From Lautropia dentalis (GTDB lineage Bacteria; Pseudomonadota; Gammaproteobacteria; Burkholderiales; Burkholderiaceae_E), in contig NZ_RRUE01000001.1 of the NCBI RefSeq assembly GCF_003892345.1, positions 713,008 through 777,007 on the forward strand: a stretch of 64,000 bases of DNA. The letters are read 5' to 3'. The translations under genes were made by a program, and so were the position numbers. Each line of letters starts with the position of its first letter. Within the stretch, counting starts at the first letter, position 1. The notes under the pieces are model-generated. The model did no database searches. It was given only the letters and a program-made list of their open reading frames with translations, and was not told where the DNA came from. This document shows positions 43,884 to 52,247 of the stretch, piece after piece.

Positions 43884-45137
43884 ATGTACAAACACATCAA
43901 GGTCCCCGCCGAGGGGCAGAAGATCACCGTCAATCCGGATTTCTCGCTCAACGTGCCGGACAATCCGGTCGTGCCGTACATCGAGGGGGACGGTACCGGT
44001 TTCGACATCACCCCGGTCATGCTGAAGGTGGTGGATGCCGCCGTCCAGAAAGCCTATGGCGGCAAGCGCAAAATCCACTGGATGGAAATCTACGCCGGCG
44101 AAAAGGCCACGAAGGTCTATGGGCCGGACGTCTGGCTGCCCGACGAGACGCTCGACGCGCTGCGTGACTACGTGGTGTCCATCAAGGGTCCGCTGACCAC
44201 TCCGGTCGGTGGTGGCATCCGTTCGCTGAACGTGGCCCTGCGCCAGCAGCTGGACCTGTATGTCTGTCTGCGGCCGGTGCAGTATTTCGATGGTGTGCCC
44301 TCGCCGGTGCGCGAGCCGCACAAGACCGACATGGTCATCTTCCGCGAGAACTCGGAAGACATCTACGCCGGTATCGAGTACGAAGCCCTGTCCGACAAGG
44401 CGAAAAAGCTCATCGACTTCCTGCAGGAGGAGCTGGGCGTCACCAAGATCCGCTTCCCCGAAACCTCCGGCATCGGCATCAAGCCGGTCTCGAAAGAGGG
44501 CACCGAGCGCCTGGTGCGCAAGGCCATCCAGTACGCCATCGACAACGACAGGCCGTCGGTCACGCTGGTGCACAAGGGCAACATCATGAAGTTCACCGAA
44601 GGTGCCTTCCGTGACTGGGGCTATGCACTGGCGAAGAACGAGTTCGGTGCCGAGCTGCTCGACGGTGGCCCCTGGATGAAGCTGAAGAACCCCAAAACGG
44701 GCAAGGACATCATCATCAAGGACGTGATCGCCGATGCCTTCCTGCAGCAGATCCTGCTGCGCCCGGCCGAGTACAGCGTCATTGCCACGCTGAACCTGAA
44801 CGGCGACTACATCTCCGACGCGCTGGCTGCCCAGGTGGGCGGCATCGGCATCGCCCCGGGGGCCAACCTGTCGGATTCGGTGGCCATGTTCGAGGCCACT
44901 CACGGCACGGCGCCGAAGTACGCCGGCAAGGACTACGTGAACCCCGGTTCCGAAATCCTCTCCGCCGAGATGATGCTGCGCCACATGGGCTGGACCGAAG
45001 CGGCCGACCTGATCATCTCCTCGATGAAGAAGGCCATTGCCAGCAAGAAGGTCACCTATGACTTCGCCCGCCTGCTGCCGGATGCCGAACAGGTCTCGTG
45101 CTCGGGCTTCGGTCAGGTGATGATCGACAACATGTGA
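43884..45137 (+). CDS. icd: NADP-dependent isocitrate dehydrogenase
   Basis: Icd oxidises isocitrate to 2-oxoglutarate in the citric acid cycle. The 417-residue dimeric-type enzyme has the substrate site [19 protein letters not shown] and [23 protein letters not shown], plus [17 protein letters not shown]. The metal-binding Asp block and the C-terminal block [23 protein letters not shown] are also present; the Lys/Tyr-containing coenzyme loop favours NADP. The regulatory serine region (RSLNVALR) is conserved, so control by AceK is possible, though no aceK is in the window. A strong terminator follows. Confidence 0.96.
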   Translation: MYKHIKVPAEGQKITVNPDFSLNVPDNPVVPYIEGDGTGFDITPVMLKVVDAAVQKAYGGKRKIHWMEIYAGEKATKVYGPDVWLPDETLDALRDYVVSIKGPLTTPVGGGIRSLNVALRQQLDLYVCLRPVQYFDGVPSPVREPHKTDMVIFRENSEDIYAGIEYEALSDKAKKLIDFLQEELGVTKIRFPETSGIGIKPVSKEGTERLVRKAIQYAIDNDRPSVTLVHKGNIMKFTEGAFRDWGYALAKNEFGAELLDGGPWMKLKNPKTGKDIIIKDVIADAFLQQILLRPAEYSVIATLNLNGDYISDALAAQVGGIGIAPGANLSDSVAMFEATHGTAPKYAGKDYVNPGSEILSAEMMLRHMGWTEAADLIISSMKKAIASKKVTYDFARLLPDAEQVSCSGFGQVMIDNM

Positions 45138-45248
45138 GGTACCGTCATGTCTGCAACGGGCCGGCGGCGTGACCTGCTTCCGGTCCGTGCAGCACGTCGA
45201 TGGGTGGTCACCACGGGTGCGCCCATGGGCACGGATGCTCATGCAGCG

Positions 45249-45285
45249 GGCGTGACGGCGTGGATGATGCTGTCACGCCTTTTTT
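45249..45285 (+). terminator. Intrinsic terminator downstream of icd
   Basis: GGCGTGAC (45249-45256) and GTCACGCC (45272-45279) pair perfectly, followed by six Ts. Confidence 0.85.
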
Positions 45286-45422
45286 GAATGTGGGCGGCTC
45301 AGTCCGTGCGCTTTGCTGGCCGCAGCCGGTGGGTCGGGGGGTGAGCGTCCTGGGGCTATCTGGTCAGGCGGATGACCGATGGATCTGCCAGAGCGTGGTC
45401 ACGGAGACGGCCTTCGGTCAGC

Positions 45423-45845
45423 TCAGCCCTGCGCCGGCTCCAGCCAGGCCATCGCCTCGATCTTGTGCCCATCCAGATCGCGCACGAAGCAGCCGTAATA
45501 CTGCTCGCCATAGTGCGGCCGTTTGCCCGGTGCGCCCTCATCCTTCGCCCCGGCGGCCAGTGCCGCGCGGTAGAAGGCATCCACCTCATCCGTCGTCGCT
45601 GCGTAGAAGGCCACATGCACACCGTTGGCCGTTTCTGCCGGCTTGCCGTCACAGGGCGCCTGTATCCAGAACTCCGGATAGGCCCGCCCGAAGGCCACGG
45701 CCGGCACCTCGGCGCTCAGGTCCAGAAAGCGCTGGATACCGAGCGCGCCCAGCACCTGGTCATAGAAGGCAACGGCCTTCTCGAACTGGTTGGTGCCCAG
45801 GGAGACGTGGGAGAGGATGCTGGGGTTGGGGGCGCTGCCGGGCAT
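45423..45845 (-). CDS. VOC-superfamily (glyoxalase-like) protein
   Basis: A 140-residue vicinal-oxygen-chelate protein: SHVSLGTNQFEKAVAFYDQVLGALG at the N-terminus, ANGVHVAFYAATTDEVDAFYRAAL in the middle and YGEQYYGCFVRDLDGHKIEAMAW at the end. Metal-ligand candidates are His in LSHVSLG, His in GVHVAF and Glu in HKIEAM. These proteins act as lyases, dioxygenases or resistance proteins; the activity here is unknown. ATG 45845 is preceded by AAAGGAG. It is divergent from the FUSC-type gene. Confidence 0.85.
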   Translation of the reverse strand: MPGSAPNPSILSHVSLGTNQFEKAVAFYDQVLGALGIQRFLDLSAEVPAVAFGRAYPEFWIQAPCDGKPAETANGVHVAFYAATTDEVDAFYRAALAAGAKDEGAPGKRPHYGEQYYGCFVRDLDGHKIEAMAWLEPAQG

Positions 45846-45867
45846 GGCGCTTTCTCCTTTGGTCGTT

Positions 45868-45887
45868 GACAATACCGGTCCATTGTC
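45868..45887. promoter_or_regulatory. Candidate operator between the VOC and FUSC-type genes
   Basis: GACAAT (45868-45873) and ATTGTC (45882-45887) form an inverted repeat with an eight-base centre, between two divergent genes. Confidence 0.4.
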
Positions 45888-45948
45888 CCACGAACGAAAA
45901 CGCTCCCGGTGCATGGCTGAGCACTGCACGGGTGTTTCAGTGCGTCTC

Positions 45949-46995
45949 ATGAATCTCCCCTCCCTAAAGACCTGGATCGGCACCGTCTACTGGCAGCAGG
46001 CCCTGCTGGGCGGGCCGGCCCTGCTGGCCGTGCTGGCGCTGAGCCTGAGCTGGGAGCCACACGTGGCGGTGGTCACCACGGCCTCGGCCTTCACCATTGC
46101 CTTCGGTGCGGCCCATGCGCTGCCCGGCCGGCGCTGGTGGCCGATGATCGTCACCTGTCTGGGCATGGCGTCGGCCACGGTGCTGGGGTCGGTAGCGGCC
46201 GAAGAGGCCTGGGCCCTGTTTGCGCTGGCCGGGATTCTTACCGCCTGCTGCGCGGCGCTCAGCGCCTGGAATGGCGACTGGTGGTGGGTGGACCTGCAGG
46301 TGGTCTGTGCCTTTCTGGTGGCCAGCTATTTTCCGGGCAGCTTCGACGTGGGGCTGGAACGGGCCGTGCTGGTGGTAACCGGAGGCGGTGCGCAGATCAT
46401 CTTCACACTGCTGACCGCGCTCCTGTGGCCGGCCTTTGCGGCCGCGCTGCCTTCGCCACCGCTGCAGGTGTTCCAGCAACAGGCGCAGCTGCGCCGCTAC
46501 GCACTGACGGCAGCCGCGGCGGTGGTGCTGTCGCTGGCGCTGGCCCGGGGCGTGTCGCTGCACAACGACTACTGGGCCTCCATTGCGGCGCTGATGGTGC
46601 TGCGCCCGGGCCTGCACGATACCCGCACACGCTACCTGCGCCGGCTGACCGGCACGCTGGTGGGCTGTGTGGCCACCATGTTCATCATCGGCTGGGCGCA
46701 CGATGCCACTGGCTGGCTGGTGGTGTTCACGGCCCTGGCGGCGTCGGCCGCCTTTTCCACGCAGAAGGCGCACTATGGCCTGTTCACCTGCCTGATGTCG
46801 GCCACCATCATCTTCATGCAGGCCATTGGCCATGGCGATCCGCTGGCGGCCACCGAGCACCGCATCGAGGCCACGCTGCTGGGCGGCAGTGTGGCGCTGG
46901 TGCTGGGCATGCTGCTGTCGCTGACCGAACGCTTCCTCGAAAACGGCGCATTTGGCGCGTATCAGGGGGTTTTTCGTCCCCGCGGGGACGACTGA
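45949..46995 (+). CDS. FUSC-family inner-membrane protein
   Basis: A 348-residue polytopic protein with about ten hydrophobic helices arranged as two related halves, typical of short fusaric-acid-resistance/aromatic-acid-exporter-like (FUSC) proteins. The second half has HNDYWASIAALMVLRPGLHDTRTRYLRRLTGTLVG, the best family block. ATG 45949 is chosen because it places the first helix near residue 15; ATG 45913 is an alternative. The last residues (AYQGVFRPRGDD) are encoded by a copy of the dispersed repeat. Substrate unknown. Confidence 0.82.
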   Translation: MNLPSLKTWIGTVYWQQALLGGPALLAVLALSLSWEPHVAVVTTASAFTIAFGAAHALPGRRWWPMIVTCLGMASATVLGSVAAEEAWALFALAGILTACCAALSAWNGDWWWVDLQVVCAFLVASYFPGSFDVGLERAVLVVTGGGAQIIFTLLTALLWPAFAAALPSPPLQVFQQQAQLRRYALTAAAAVVLSLALARGVSLHNDYWASIAALMVLRPGLHDTRTRYLRRLTGTLVGCVATMFIIGWAHDATGWLVVFTALAASAAFSTQKAHYGLFTCLMSATIIFMQAIGHGDPLAATEHRIEATLLGGSVALVLGMLLSLTERFLENGAFGAYQGVFRPRGDD

Positions 46996-47024
46996 GTCCA
47001 TGACACGCCCCTGAGTCCATGGCA
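46961..47024. repeat. Composite of two dispersed repeats at the 3' end of the FUSC gene
   Basis: ATCAGGGGGTTTTTCGTCCC (46961-46980) matches the 36-base repeats at 26699 and 26765. CGTCCCCGCGGGGACG is a perfect palindrome at about 46976-46990. CATGACAC (46999-47006) is the intergenic octamer in reverse, followed by a second GAGTCCATG unit. Confidence 0.7.
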
Positions 47025-47079
47025 CGTGTCAGGCGCCTTTCGCGCTGATGGTCGATGGTAGGCAGTCCATGCTGTTCCG

Positions 47080-48948
47080 TTACGCCCAGTGCTTCTTCTT
47101 CGACGTGTGCCCGATGCCCGGGTTGAAGCTGTTGGTCGGGTCCAGCTGCCGGTAGAAGCGCTGCAGCGAGGGTTTGGCGTGGTAGAGGTGCCCTACGTTG
47201 TGCTCGGCCGGGTACTGGGCGCCGCGGTCGTCCAGCAGCTTTAGCATGTCGGCTTCCAGTGCCATCCAGTCATTGCCCTTCCTGACGATGTAGTCCTGAT
47301 GGAACACATGGCACATGAAGTGGCCGTAGTACAGCTTGTGGCTGATGCGGCTGTCGATGCTTGCCGGCAGCTGCTCGAACCAGTCCGGATCGTTGCGGCG
47401 CAGTGCCACGTCCAGCGCCAGAATCTCTTCCACCGTGTCGTCGTGCACGGCCCGGTAGCGTACGGCCGCCGAGGCCACCGCAAAGCGGTGCAGCATGGCG
47501 GCCTGCGTCTCGGTGGCATTGCATTCGAACCAGCCACCACGCCCGGCAGGTGGCGGTGTCATGTTCCTGACAGGCGGAGAGACGCCCGCAGCATCGTGTG
47601 CTTCCGTGTGGTGTTTCGGTGGGTCACTGACGGGTGCCTCGTGTTCTGCAGCATGATGCGCACCCGTACCCGCAGCCGCACCTGTACCTGTACCTGTACC
47701 CGCAGTGCCCGGTGCCGTACCGAAATACGCCGTCAGATACTGCCGCGCCTCTTCCACGCCCTCGCCACCCATCTTCAGGATCAGGTGATGCTCGTACCGG
47801 TCGCGCCAGTCGCGCAGCCGCTGCGGCAGGTGCTGTGGCAGCAGCCGGGCAAAGACCTGCAGCGCCTTGTCGGCAAAGTGTGCGGGCAGGAAGGGCAGTT
47901 TTTTTGCCAGCCGGTCCACCCGTGCCTTGAAGGCAAACAGCGCCGGCAGCCGGTGTGTGCCCAGCTTTTTGATCACCCAGAAGGTGTCCTTGCCATAAAC
48001 AGCAGCAATATCGAAGGCGTCGCGATGAATGTATTCGCCGGAAATGGGTAGTGACTGGAAATGTGCCAGCATGTGGCGGCGCAGGTCGTTCAGGACGTGC
48101 GTGTCGTTGGTGCCGATGTAGAACACCGCCGTCTGCTTTTCCAGCGGGAAGGTGTCGAGCCGCACGGCAAACACGCCCAGCCGGCCGGCGCTGCCCGAGG
48201 CTTCGTAGTGACGGGCCGGATCGGCATTGAAGCGGGCCGGGGTGTCGGCATCCACCTGCCGCACGTGATGACAGTAGGCGTGATCATGCCCCTTGCCGCA
48301 GCCCAGCAGCACATCGCGCGGGGTGTAGCGGCCTTCCTGCAGATTGGTCAGGATTTCTTCCGGCGTGTCGCCCAGCGCAATGCCCAGGTGATTGACCAGC
48401 TGCAGCTCGCCGCTGGCATTGAGCTGTGCGTACAGCGCCATCTCTGTGTAGGCTGGGCCCCGCTGCACCAGTGCGCCGCCCGAGTTGTTGCAGATGCCCC
48501 CGATCACCGAAGCACCGATGCAGGACGAGCCGATCACCGAATGTGGCTCGCGTCCGTGCTTCTTCAGCAGCACTTCCAGTGCGTTCAGCGTGGAGCCGGG
48601 CAGACAGACCACCTGTTCCGCCCGGTTGAGCAGCTGGATGCCGTCCATGCGCAGGGTGTTGATGATGACGATGTCGCGTTCGTAATCGTCTCCGCTGGGG
48701 GTGGAACCGCCGGTCAGCCCCGTGTTGGCGGCCTGGCTGATGATGATGGCATCGCCTGCCACACAGACCTGCAGTACCCGCCAGTATTCGAGCAGTGTGC
48801 CCGGCTGCACCACCGCCAGCGCCTTGCCACTGCCGAAACGGTAGCCGGTGCGGAAGGGTTCGGTGCGTGCAGGGTCGGTGAGTACGTGCTGGGTGCCGAC
48901 CACCTGCTGCAGGCTGGTCACGAGAGTGGCGGAAAGACGGGACGACAT
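47080..48948 (-). CDS. dld: Quinone-dependent D-lactate dehydrogenase
   Basis: Dld oxidises D-lactate to pyruvate at the inner membrane and reduces quinone. The FAD-binding domain has ISQAANTGLTGGSTPSG and SVIGSSCIGASVIGGICNNSGGALVQRGPAYTE in its usual position. The membrane-binding domain (residues about 270-410) and the C-terminal block RISHKLYYGHFMCHVFHQDYIVRKG, PAEHNVGHLYHA, DPTNSFNPGIGHTSK are complete. An insertion of about 60 residues (411-471) contains GTAGTGTGTGAAAGTG and His/Pro-rich sequence. ATG 48948 is preferred over TTG 48960. Length is 622 residues, against roughly 570 in E. coli. Confidence 0.94.
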   Translation of the reverse strand: MSSRLSATLVTSLQQVVGTQHVLTDPARTEPFRTGYRFGSGKALAVVQPGTLLEYWRVLQVCVAGDAIIISQAANTGLTGGSTPSGDDYERDIVIINTLRMDGIQLLNRAEQVVCLPGSTLNALEVLLKKHGREPHSVIGSSCIGASVIGGICNNSGGALVQRGPAYTEMALYAQLNASGELQLVNHLGIALGDTPEEILTNLQEGRYTPRDVLLGCGKGHDHAYCHHVRQVDADTPARFNADPARHYEASGSAGRLGVFAVRLDTFPLEKQTAVFYIGTNDTHVLNDLRRHMLAHFQSLPISGEYIHRDAFDIAAVYGKDTFWVIKKLGTHRLPALFAFKARVDRLAKKLPFLPAHFADKALQVFARLLPQHLPQRLRDWRDRYEHHLILKMGGEGVEEARQYLTAYFGTAPGTAGTGTGTGAAAGTGAHHAAEHEAPVSDPPKHHTEAHDAAGVSPPVRNMTPPPAGRGGWFECNATETQAAMLHRFAVASAAVRYRAVHDDTVEEILALDVALRRNDPDWFEQLPASIDSRISHKLYYGHFMCHVFHQDYIVRKGNDWMALEADMLKLLDDRGAQYPAEHNVGHLYHAKPSLQRFYRQLDPTNSFNPGIGHTSKKKHWA

Positions 48949-49023
48949 GACGACGGGCAATGACGGATTGAACGGGCCAGACAGAAGAAGCCAGACAGAA
49001 AAGGCCAGAACGGGCCAAACAGG

Positions 49024-49353
49024 CTATTTTGCCGCTTTTTGGCGCTCCTTCGCCAATGCACGACGCCGCTCGACGACAACCAGCGCCAGATAGACGCCCC
49101 AGGCAGCCAGGGTCAGATGCCCCACCCAGCTCACCAGCCCCAGCGCCAGCCCCTGCAGCCGGATGGCCGGCACCAGGGCGAGCGCCAGCAGCCCCCAGCC
49201 CGCCAGACGCAGCTACCGGGTGGCGACCGCGGACAGGGAATGCCCCAGCAGGTCTTCCTGGTGCCGCTCCATGGCCAGCATCAGGGCCACGAATGCCGGC
49301 AGCGTCAGCGCCAGCAGCAGCAGGTGGGCGAGGGCGTGGGTGGACAGGGTCAT
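49024..49353 (-). pseudogene. DUF3325-family small membrane protein interrupted by TAG
   Basis: From ATG 49353 the frame encodes a hydrophobic protein of 109 codons ending at 49024, but codon 47 is TAG (49213-49215). Reading through gives the pattern TR-stop-LRLAGWGLLALALVP, where related proteins have TRALRLAGW, so a sense codon was probably mutated. Three hydrophobic segments and a basic C-terminus (VERRRALAKERQKAAK) are preserved. ATG overlaps the PepSY gene stop (ATGA). Related genes follow PepSY-TM genes in iron-uptake loci. It may be a decaying gene or a sequencing artefact. Confidence 0.75.
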
Positions 49354-51251
49354 GACTCTGGTGCTCCGGCCGGCGTGCAGGCGTGTGTGGTGGTGGCCTC
49401 CGGTCCGGTGCCGGCGACCGCCGTTCCCGTGCCAGCTTTTGCCGCGGAGGAGGGGGCGGGCCTGCTGTCTGTCTCTGCCTTTTTGCCGGCCCCTGCCGTG
49501 GTGACGGAGGCAGCTTCCCTGCGGGTCGTTGCCCGGGCAGCCGCCGGCGCTTTTCTGGCCGGTTTGGTCTTCGGCCGGAACCGGGCCGTTCGCCAGGCCA
49601 GGCTGCCCATCAGCGCAGCAAGTGTCAGCAGCCCCAGATCCATCGTCACGAAGGTCCAGTCCCCCTGCCGCAGGCTGGGCAGCAGTCCCCGCGTGGAGGT
49701 GAGCGCGTTCAGCACGGGGGTCAGTGCCAGCAGCCCGGCACAGCCTGCCAGCAGTTCGATCCAGGCCCGTCGGGCCGGTCGCAGGCAGGCATACAGCGCC
49801 GCCAGCGCCCAGACGCCAAAGAACACCGCGATCTCCGCCTCGGCACGCCCTCCGATGGCCGCCACCAGACGGTCCAGTCCGTGGACGGTGCCCTCTGCCA
49901 GGGGGGCACCTCCGCTGCTGCCCTGGCCTGCATCAGCCGGCAGCAGCCGGTTGCCCCACAGAAAGGCCGTCATCGCCAGTGGCAGCCCGGCGATGGTGGC
50001 GATGTTGAGCCGCTCCACCAGCCGGAAGCCAAAGTACGGGCGGTCCGGATCGGGCAGCTTCACCCGACGCTTGACCGTCCACAGCACCAGTCCGCTGCCC
50101 ACCATGCCGGTACCGGCCAGCCCCAGCAGAAAGTACAGCCAGCGCAGCTGCAGGTGGGCAAAGCGCCCCTCGTGCAGGGCGATCAGCCCCCCCCCCCCCC
50201 GCGTTTCCGCGGCGGGCCGGGTGGTGTCGTGCTGCTCGAGCAGCCGGCCGCTGGTGCCGTCGAACACCAGATACTGCGGGCTCACCGACACCTGACCCTC
50301 GATACTGCGCAGGACGATCACCCGGGCCTGTGCCTCGCCCGGGTTGTTCACATACACCCGGCCGACGCCCTGCGACTCCCAGCGGTTGCGTGCCTGCGCC
50401 ACCATGGCCGGCACGTCCCCCAGAGGGGCGGCATGTCCGGAACGTGGGGCCGGCAGGCGAAAGCCGGTGATCACCTGCTGCTGCCGCATCTGGTCCGCGC
50501 GCGTCGGGAAGGCCGTCAGTGCGCCCCAGGGCATGTAGAGCATCATCAGCGTCACCAGTCCGGACCAGGTGATCATCAGGTGAAAGGGCAGGCCCAGCAC
50601 GGCCAGTCCGTTGTGCGCATCCAGCCAGGAGCGCTGCCCCTTGCCCCAGCGGAAGGTGAAGAATTCGGCAAAGATCTTCTTGTGCGTGATGATGCCACTG
50701 ATGATCGCCACCAGCATGAACATGGTCGCCACACCCACGATCCAGCGCCCCGTGATGGGCGACATGTAGTACAGGTTGAAGTGGAAACGGTAGAAGAACT
50801 CGCCACCCAGCGTCTCGCGCCGCGACAGCGGCTCACCGGTGCGCGGATCCAGTCGCCGCTCCATGAAGCGCCCGGGGCCATCACCCAGCCAGAACAGGTT
50901 CACGCCCGGCGAGCGCGCCGAGGGCAGGCTGATGCCCCACTGGGGGGCCTGTGGCGCCCGTTCCGCCAGCCAGCCGACCATCCGCCCGGTCACCTGCACC
51001 GGATCGGCCGGCGCTTCCCGGGTGGGCACATCGGGGCGCATCCAGGCGGAAAGCTCGTCACGGAAGTAGCTGACACTGCCGGTCAGAAACACGGCATACA
51101 GCAGCCAGCCCAGCAGCAGGCCGGCCCAGATGTGCAGGTCCGACATGCACTGGCGCAGGCTGCGTCCACGGGGCGTTTTGCCGGCGGGAGCCTTGCTTGC
51201 GGGTGGCGCTTCCGCAGGCGGTCGCGCGGATGCAGGGATGGAATCCTTCAT
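49350..51251 (-). CDS. PepSY-associated transmembrane protein of an iron-uptake locus, with an internal poly-G tract
   Basis: A 633-residue membrane protein with N-terminal helix (LHIWAGLLLGWLLYAVFLTGS), a PepSY-like periplasmic portion (SLPSARSPGVNLFWLGDG), helices near HFNLYYMSPITGRWIVGVATMFMLVAIISG and WLDAHNGLAVLGLPFHLMITWSG, and a C-terminal cluster of helices. PepSY-TM proteins commonly accompany TonB-dependent siderophore or haem receptors and may be inner-membrane ferric reductases; no receptor is in this window. A run of 14 Gs (coding strand, 50187-50200) encodes R-G-G-G-G in ETRGGGGLIALHEG, and the frame is currently open. The last 80 residues are Ala/Lys/Thr-rich. Confidence 0.85.
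   Translation of the reverse strand: MKDSIPASARPPAEAPPASKAPAGKTPRGRSLRQCMSDLHIWAGLLLGWLLYAVFLTGSVSYFRDELSAWMRPDVPTREAPADPVQVTGRMVGWLAERAPQAPQWGISLPSARSPGVNLFWLGDGPGRFMERRLDPRTGEPLSRRETLGGEFFYRFHFNLYYMSPITGRWIVGVATMFMLVAIISGIITHKKIFAEFFTFRWGKGQRSWLDAHNGLAVLGLPFHLMITWSGLVTLMMLYMPWGALTAFPTRADQMRQQQVITGFRLPAPRSGHAAPLGDVPAMVAQARNRWESQGVGRVYVNNPGEAQARVIVLRSIEGQVSVSPQYLVFDGTSGRLLEQHDTTRPAAETRGGGGLIALHEGRFAHLQLRWLYFLLGLAGTGMVGSGLVLWTVKRRVKLPDPDRPYFGFRLVERLNIATIAGLPLAMTAFLWGNRLLPADAGQGSSGGAPLAEGTVHGLDRLVAAIGGRAEAEIAVFFGVWALAALYACLRPARRAWIELLAGCAGLLALTPVLNALTSTRGLLPSLRQGDWTFVTMDLGLLTLAALMGSLAWRTARFRPKTKPARKAPAAARATTRREAASVTTAGAGKKAETDSRPAPSSAAKAGTGTAVAGTGPEATTTHACTPAGAPES
50187..50200 (-). repeat. Homopolymer of 14 G (coding strand) inside the PepSY-TM gene
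   Basis: Fourteen consecutive Cs on the + strand. A gain or loss of one base would shift the frame, so this is a candidate slipped-strand (phase-variation) switch. It could also be length-uncertain in sequencing. Confidence 0.9.
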
Positions 51252-51267
51252 GACCAGCTCCGTCCGC

Positions 51268-51555
51268 TCAGGCACCGGCGGCCCGCCAGATGCCCAGGTC
51301 CACCAGCAGCAGGGGGGCGCCCACCACGAGCAGTCCGGCCCAGGCACGCAGCGCCGAAGACGCCGCAAAGACCCAGATCACCGCTGCCGCGTACACGATG
51401 AAACTCAGCATCATGCCCGTCAGCACCGCCTCGCCCCGCTCCATTGGCAGGGCCAGTGTGGCCACCGAGGTGAGGGCGGCCAGTGCATAGCCGCCCAGCA
51501 CGGCGGCCACGATGCGGGAAACCAGCGGCAGATGGGCCGCGAGACGAAAGGGCAT
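51268..51555 (-). CDS. DUF3649-family membrane protein
   Basis: A 95-residue protein with three hydrophobic segments (RIVAAVLGGYALAALTSVATLALP, MMLSFIVYAAAVIWVFAAS, WAGLLVVGAPLLLVDLG), typical of DUF3649 proteins found first in iron-uptake PepSY loci. It ends 16 bases before the PepSY-TM start, so the three genes form one operon (DUF3649, PepSY-TM, DUF3325). No ribosome site is visible before ATG 51555. A candidate Fur box lies 37 bp upstream. Confidence 0.82.
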   Translation of the reverse strand: MPFRLAAHLPLVSRIVAAVLGGYALAALTSVATLALPMERGEAVLTGMMLSFIVYAAAVIWVFAASSALRAWAGLLVVGAPLLLVDLGIWRAAGA

Positions 51556-51591
51556 GGCAGGGGGAGTGTGGCAAATTTGAACGGATACGAA

Positions 51592-51606
51592 TGATATCGA
51601 TAAGCA
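51592..51606. promoter_or_regulatory. Candidate Fur box upstream of the iron-associated operon
   Basis: TGATATCGATAAGCA matches the 7-1-7 consensus TGATAATnATTATCA at 10 of 14 positions and lies in an AT-rich patch before DUF3649. fur itself is at 55715. Confidence 0.4.
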
Positions 51607-51766
51607 TGAATTCTGGCGATGGGGGTCATGCCTTCATGGGGGCAGATGTGCTTCGTCGGGGGTGAGTGTTCTGTGGAAGACGGGTCATGCTTTCAGGGAG
51701 GGCAGATGAGCGAGTGCACGACACGCTCTAGAATAGGCAGCAGTTCATCGACCTGCCGAGCATCAC

Positions 51767-51997
51767 ATGACCGAAGAGGGCCGCGCCCTGGCCATCGTCC
51801 TGGGCCTGCTGGTGGGGCTTGCCGCCATTGGCATTGCCCTGGGCTTCTACAACTGGCGTGCCCGCCGTGTGGCCCGCCTGCTGGCTGCTGCCCAGGCGGG
51901 CGTACATGGCGGCTTGCAGGCGCCGGCGGCGGGAGGCGCCGATGAAGGCAAGGGCGTCCGTGCGCGCCGTCGCCGTCCCATCAGCGACCGGCGCTGA
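51767..51997 (+). CDS. Small hypothetical membrane protein
   Basis: A 76-residue protein with one membrane segment at residues 8-27 (IVLGLLVGLAAIGIALGFY) followed by a basic region ending in RRRRPISDRR. I do not recognise a family. The N-terminus is short and acidic, so an N-out single-pass topology is likely by the positive-inside rule. TAGAAT at 51729-51734 could be a -10 box about 30 bp before the start. It is not clearly part of an operon. It could be spurious. Confidence 0.5.
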   Translation: MTEEGRALAIVLGLLVGLAAIGIALGFYNWRARRVARLLAAAQAGVHGGLQAPAAGGADEGKGVRARRRRPISDRR

Positions 51998-52031
51998 CGG
52001 CTGCCTGCCCATCATCCCGGACACTGTCACG

Positions 52032-52165
52032 CCGGACGGACGCTGCCCTGCTGGATGGCATGTCGCCCTGCCGGATGAATGCCGCCGCGCCGGATGGACG
52101 CTGCTCCCCCGGATAAGGCCGCTTCCCCGGATGACGCTGCAACGCCGGATGGAGGCAGCCACGCC
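52032..52165. repeat. Seven degenerate tandem repeats of about 19 bp
   Basis: Units beginning CCGGAYG (52032, 52051, 52071, 52090, 52109, 52127, 52145) share forms such as CCGGATGGACGCTGC. They lie just before the HAD gene, whose frame is open across them. Confidence 0.65.
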
Positions 52166-52247
52166 GGCCCCCCAACCGCATCAGCCGGTCTTTTTTCTCA
52201 CTTCTCACCGACCGTACGTGCCCCAGCGGCACATGAGATCCCACACC

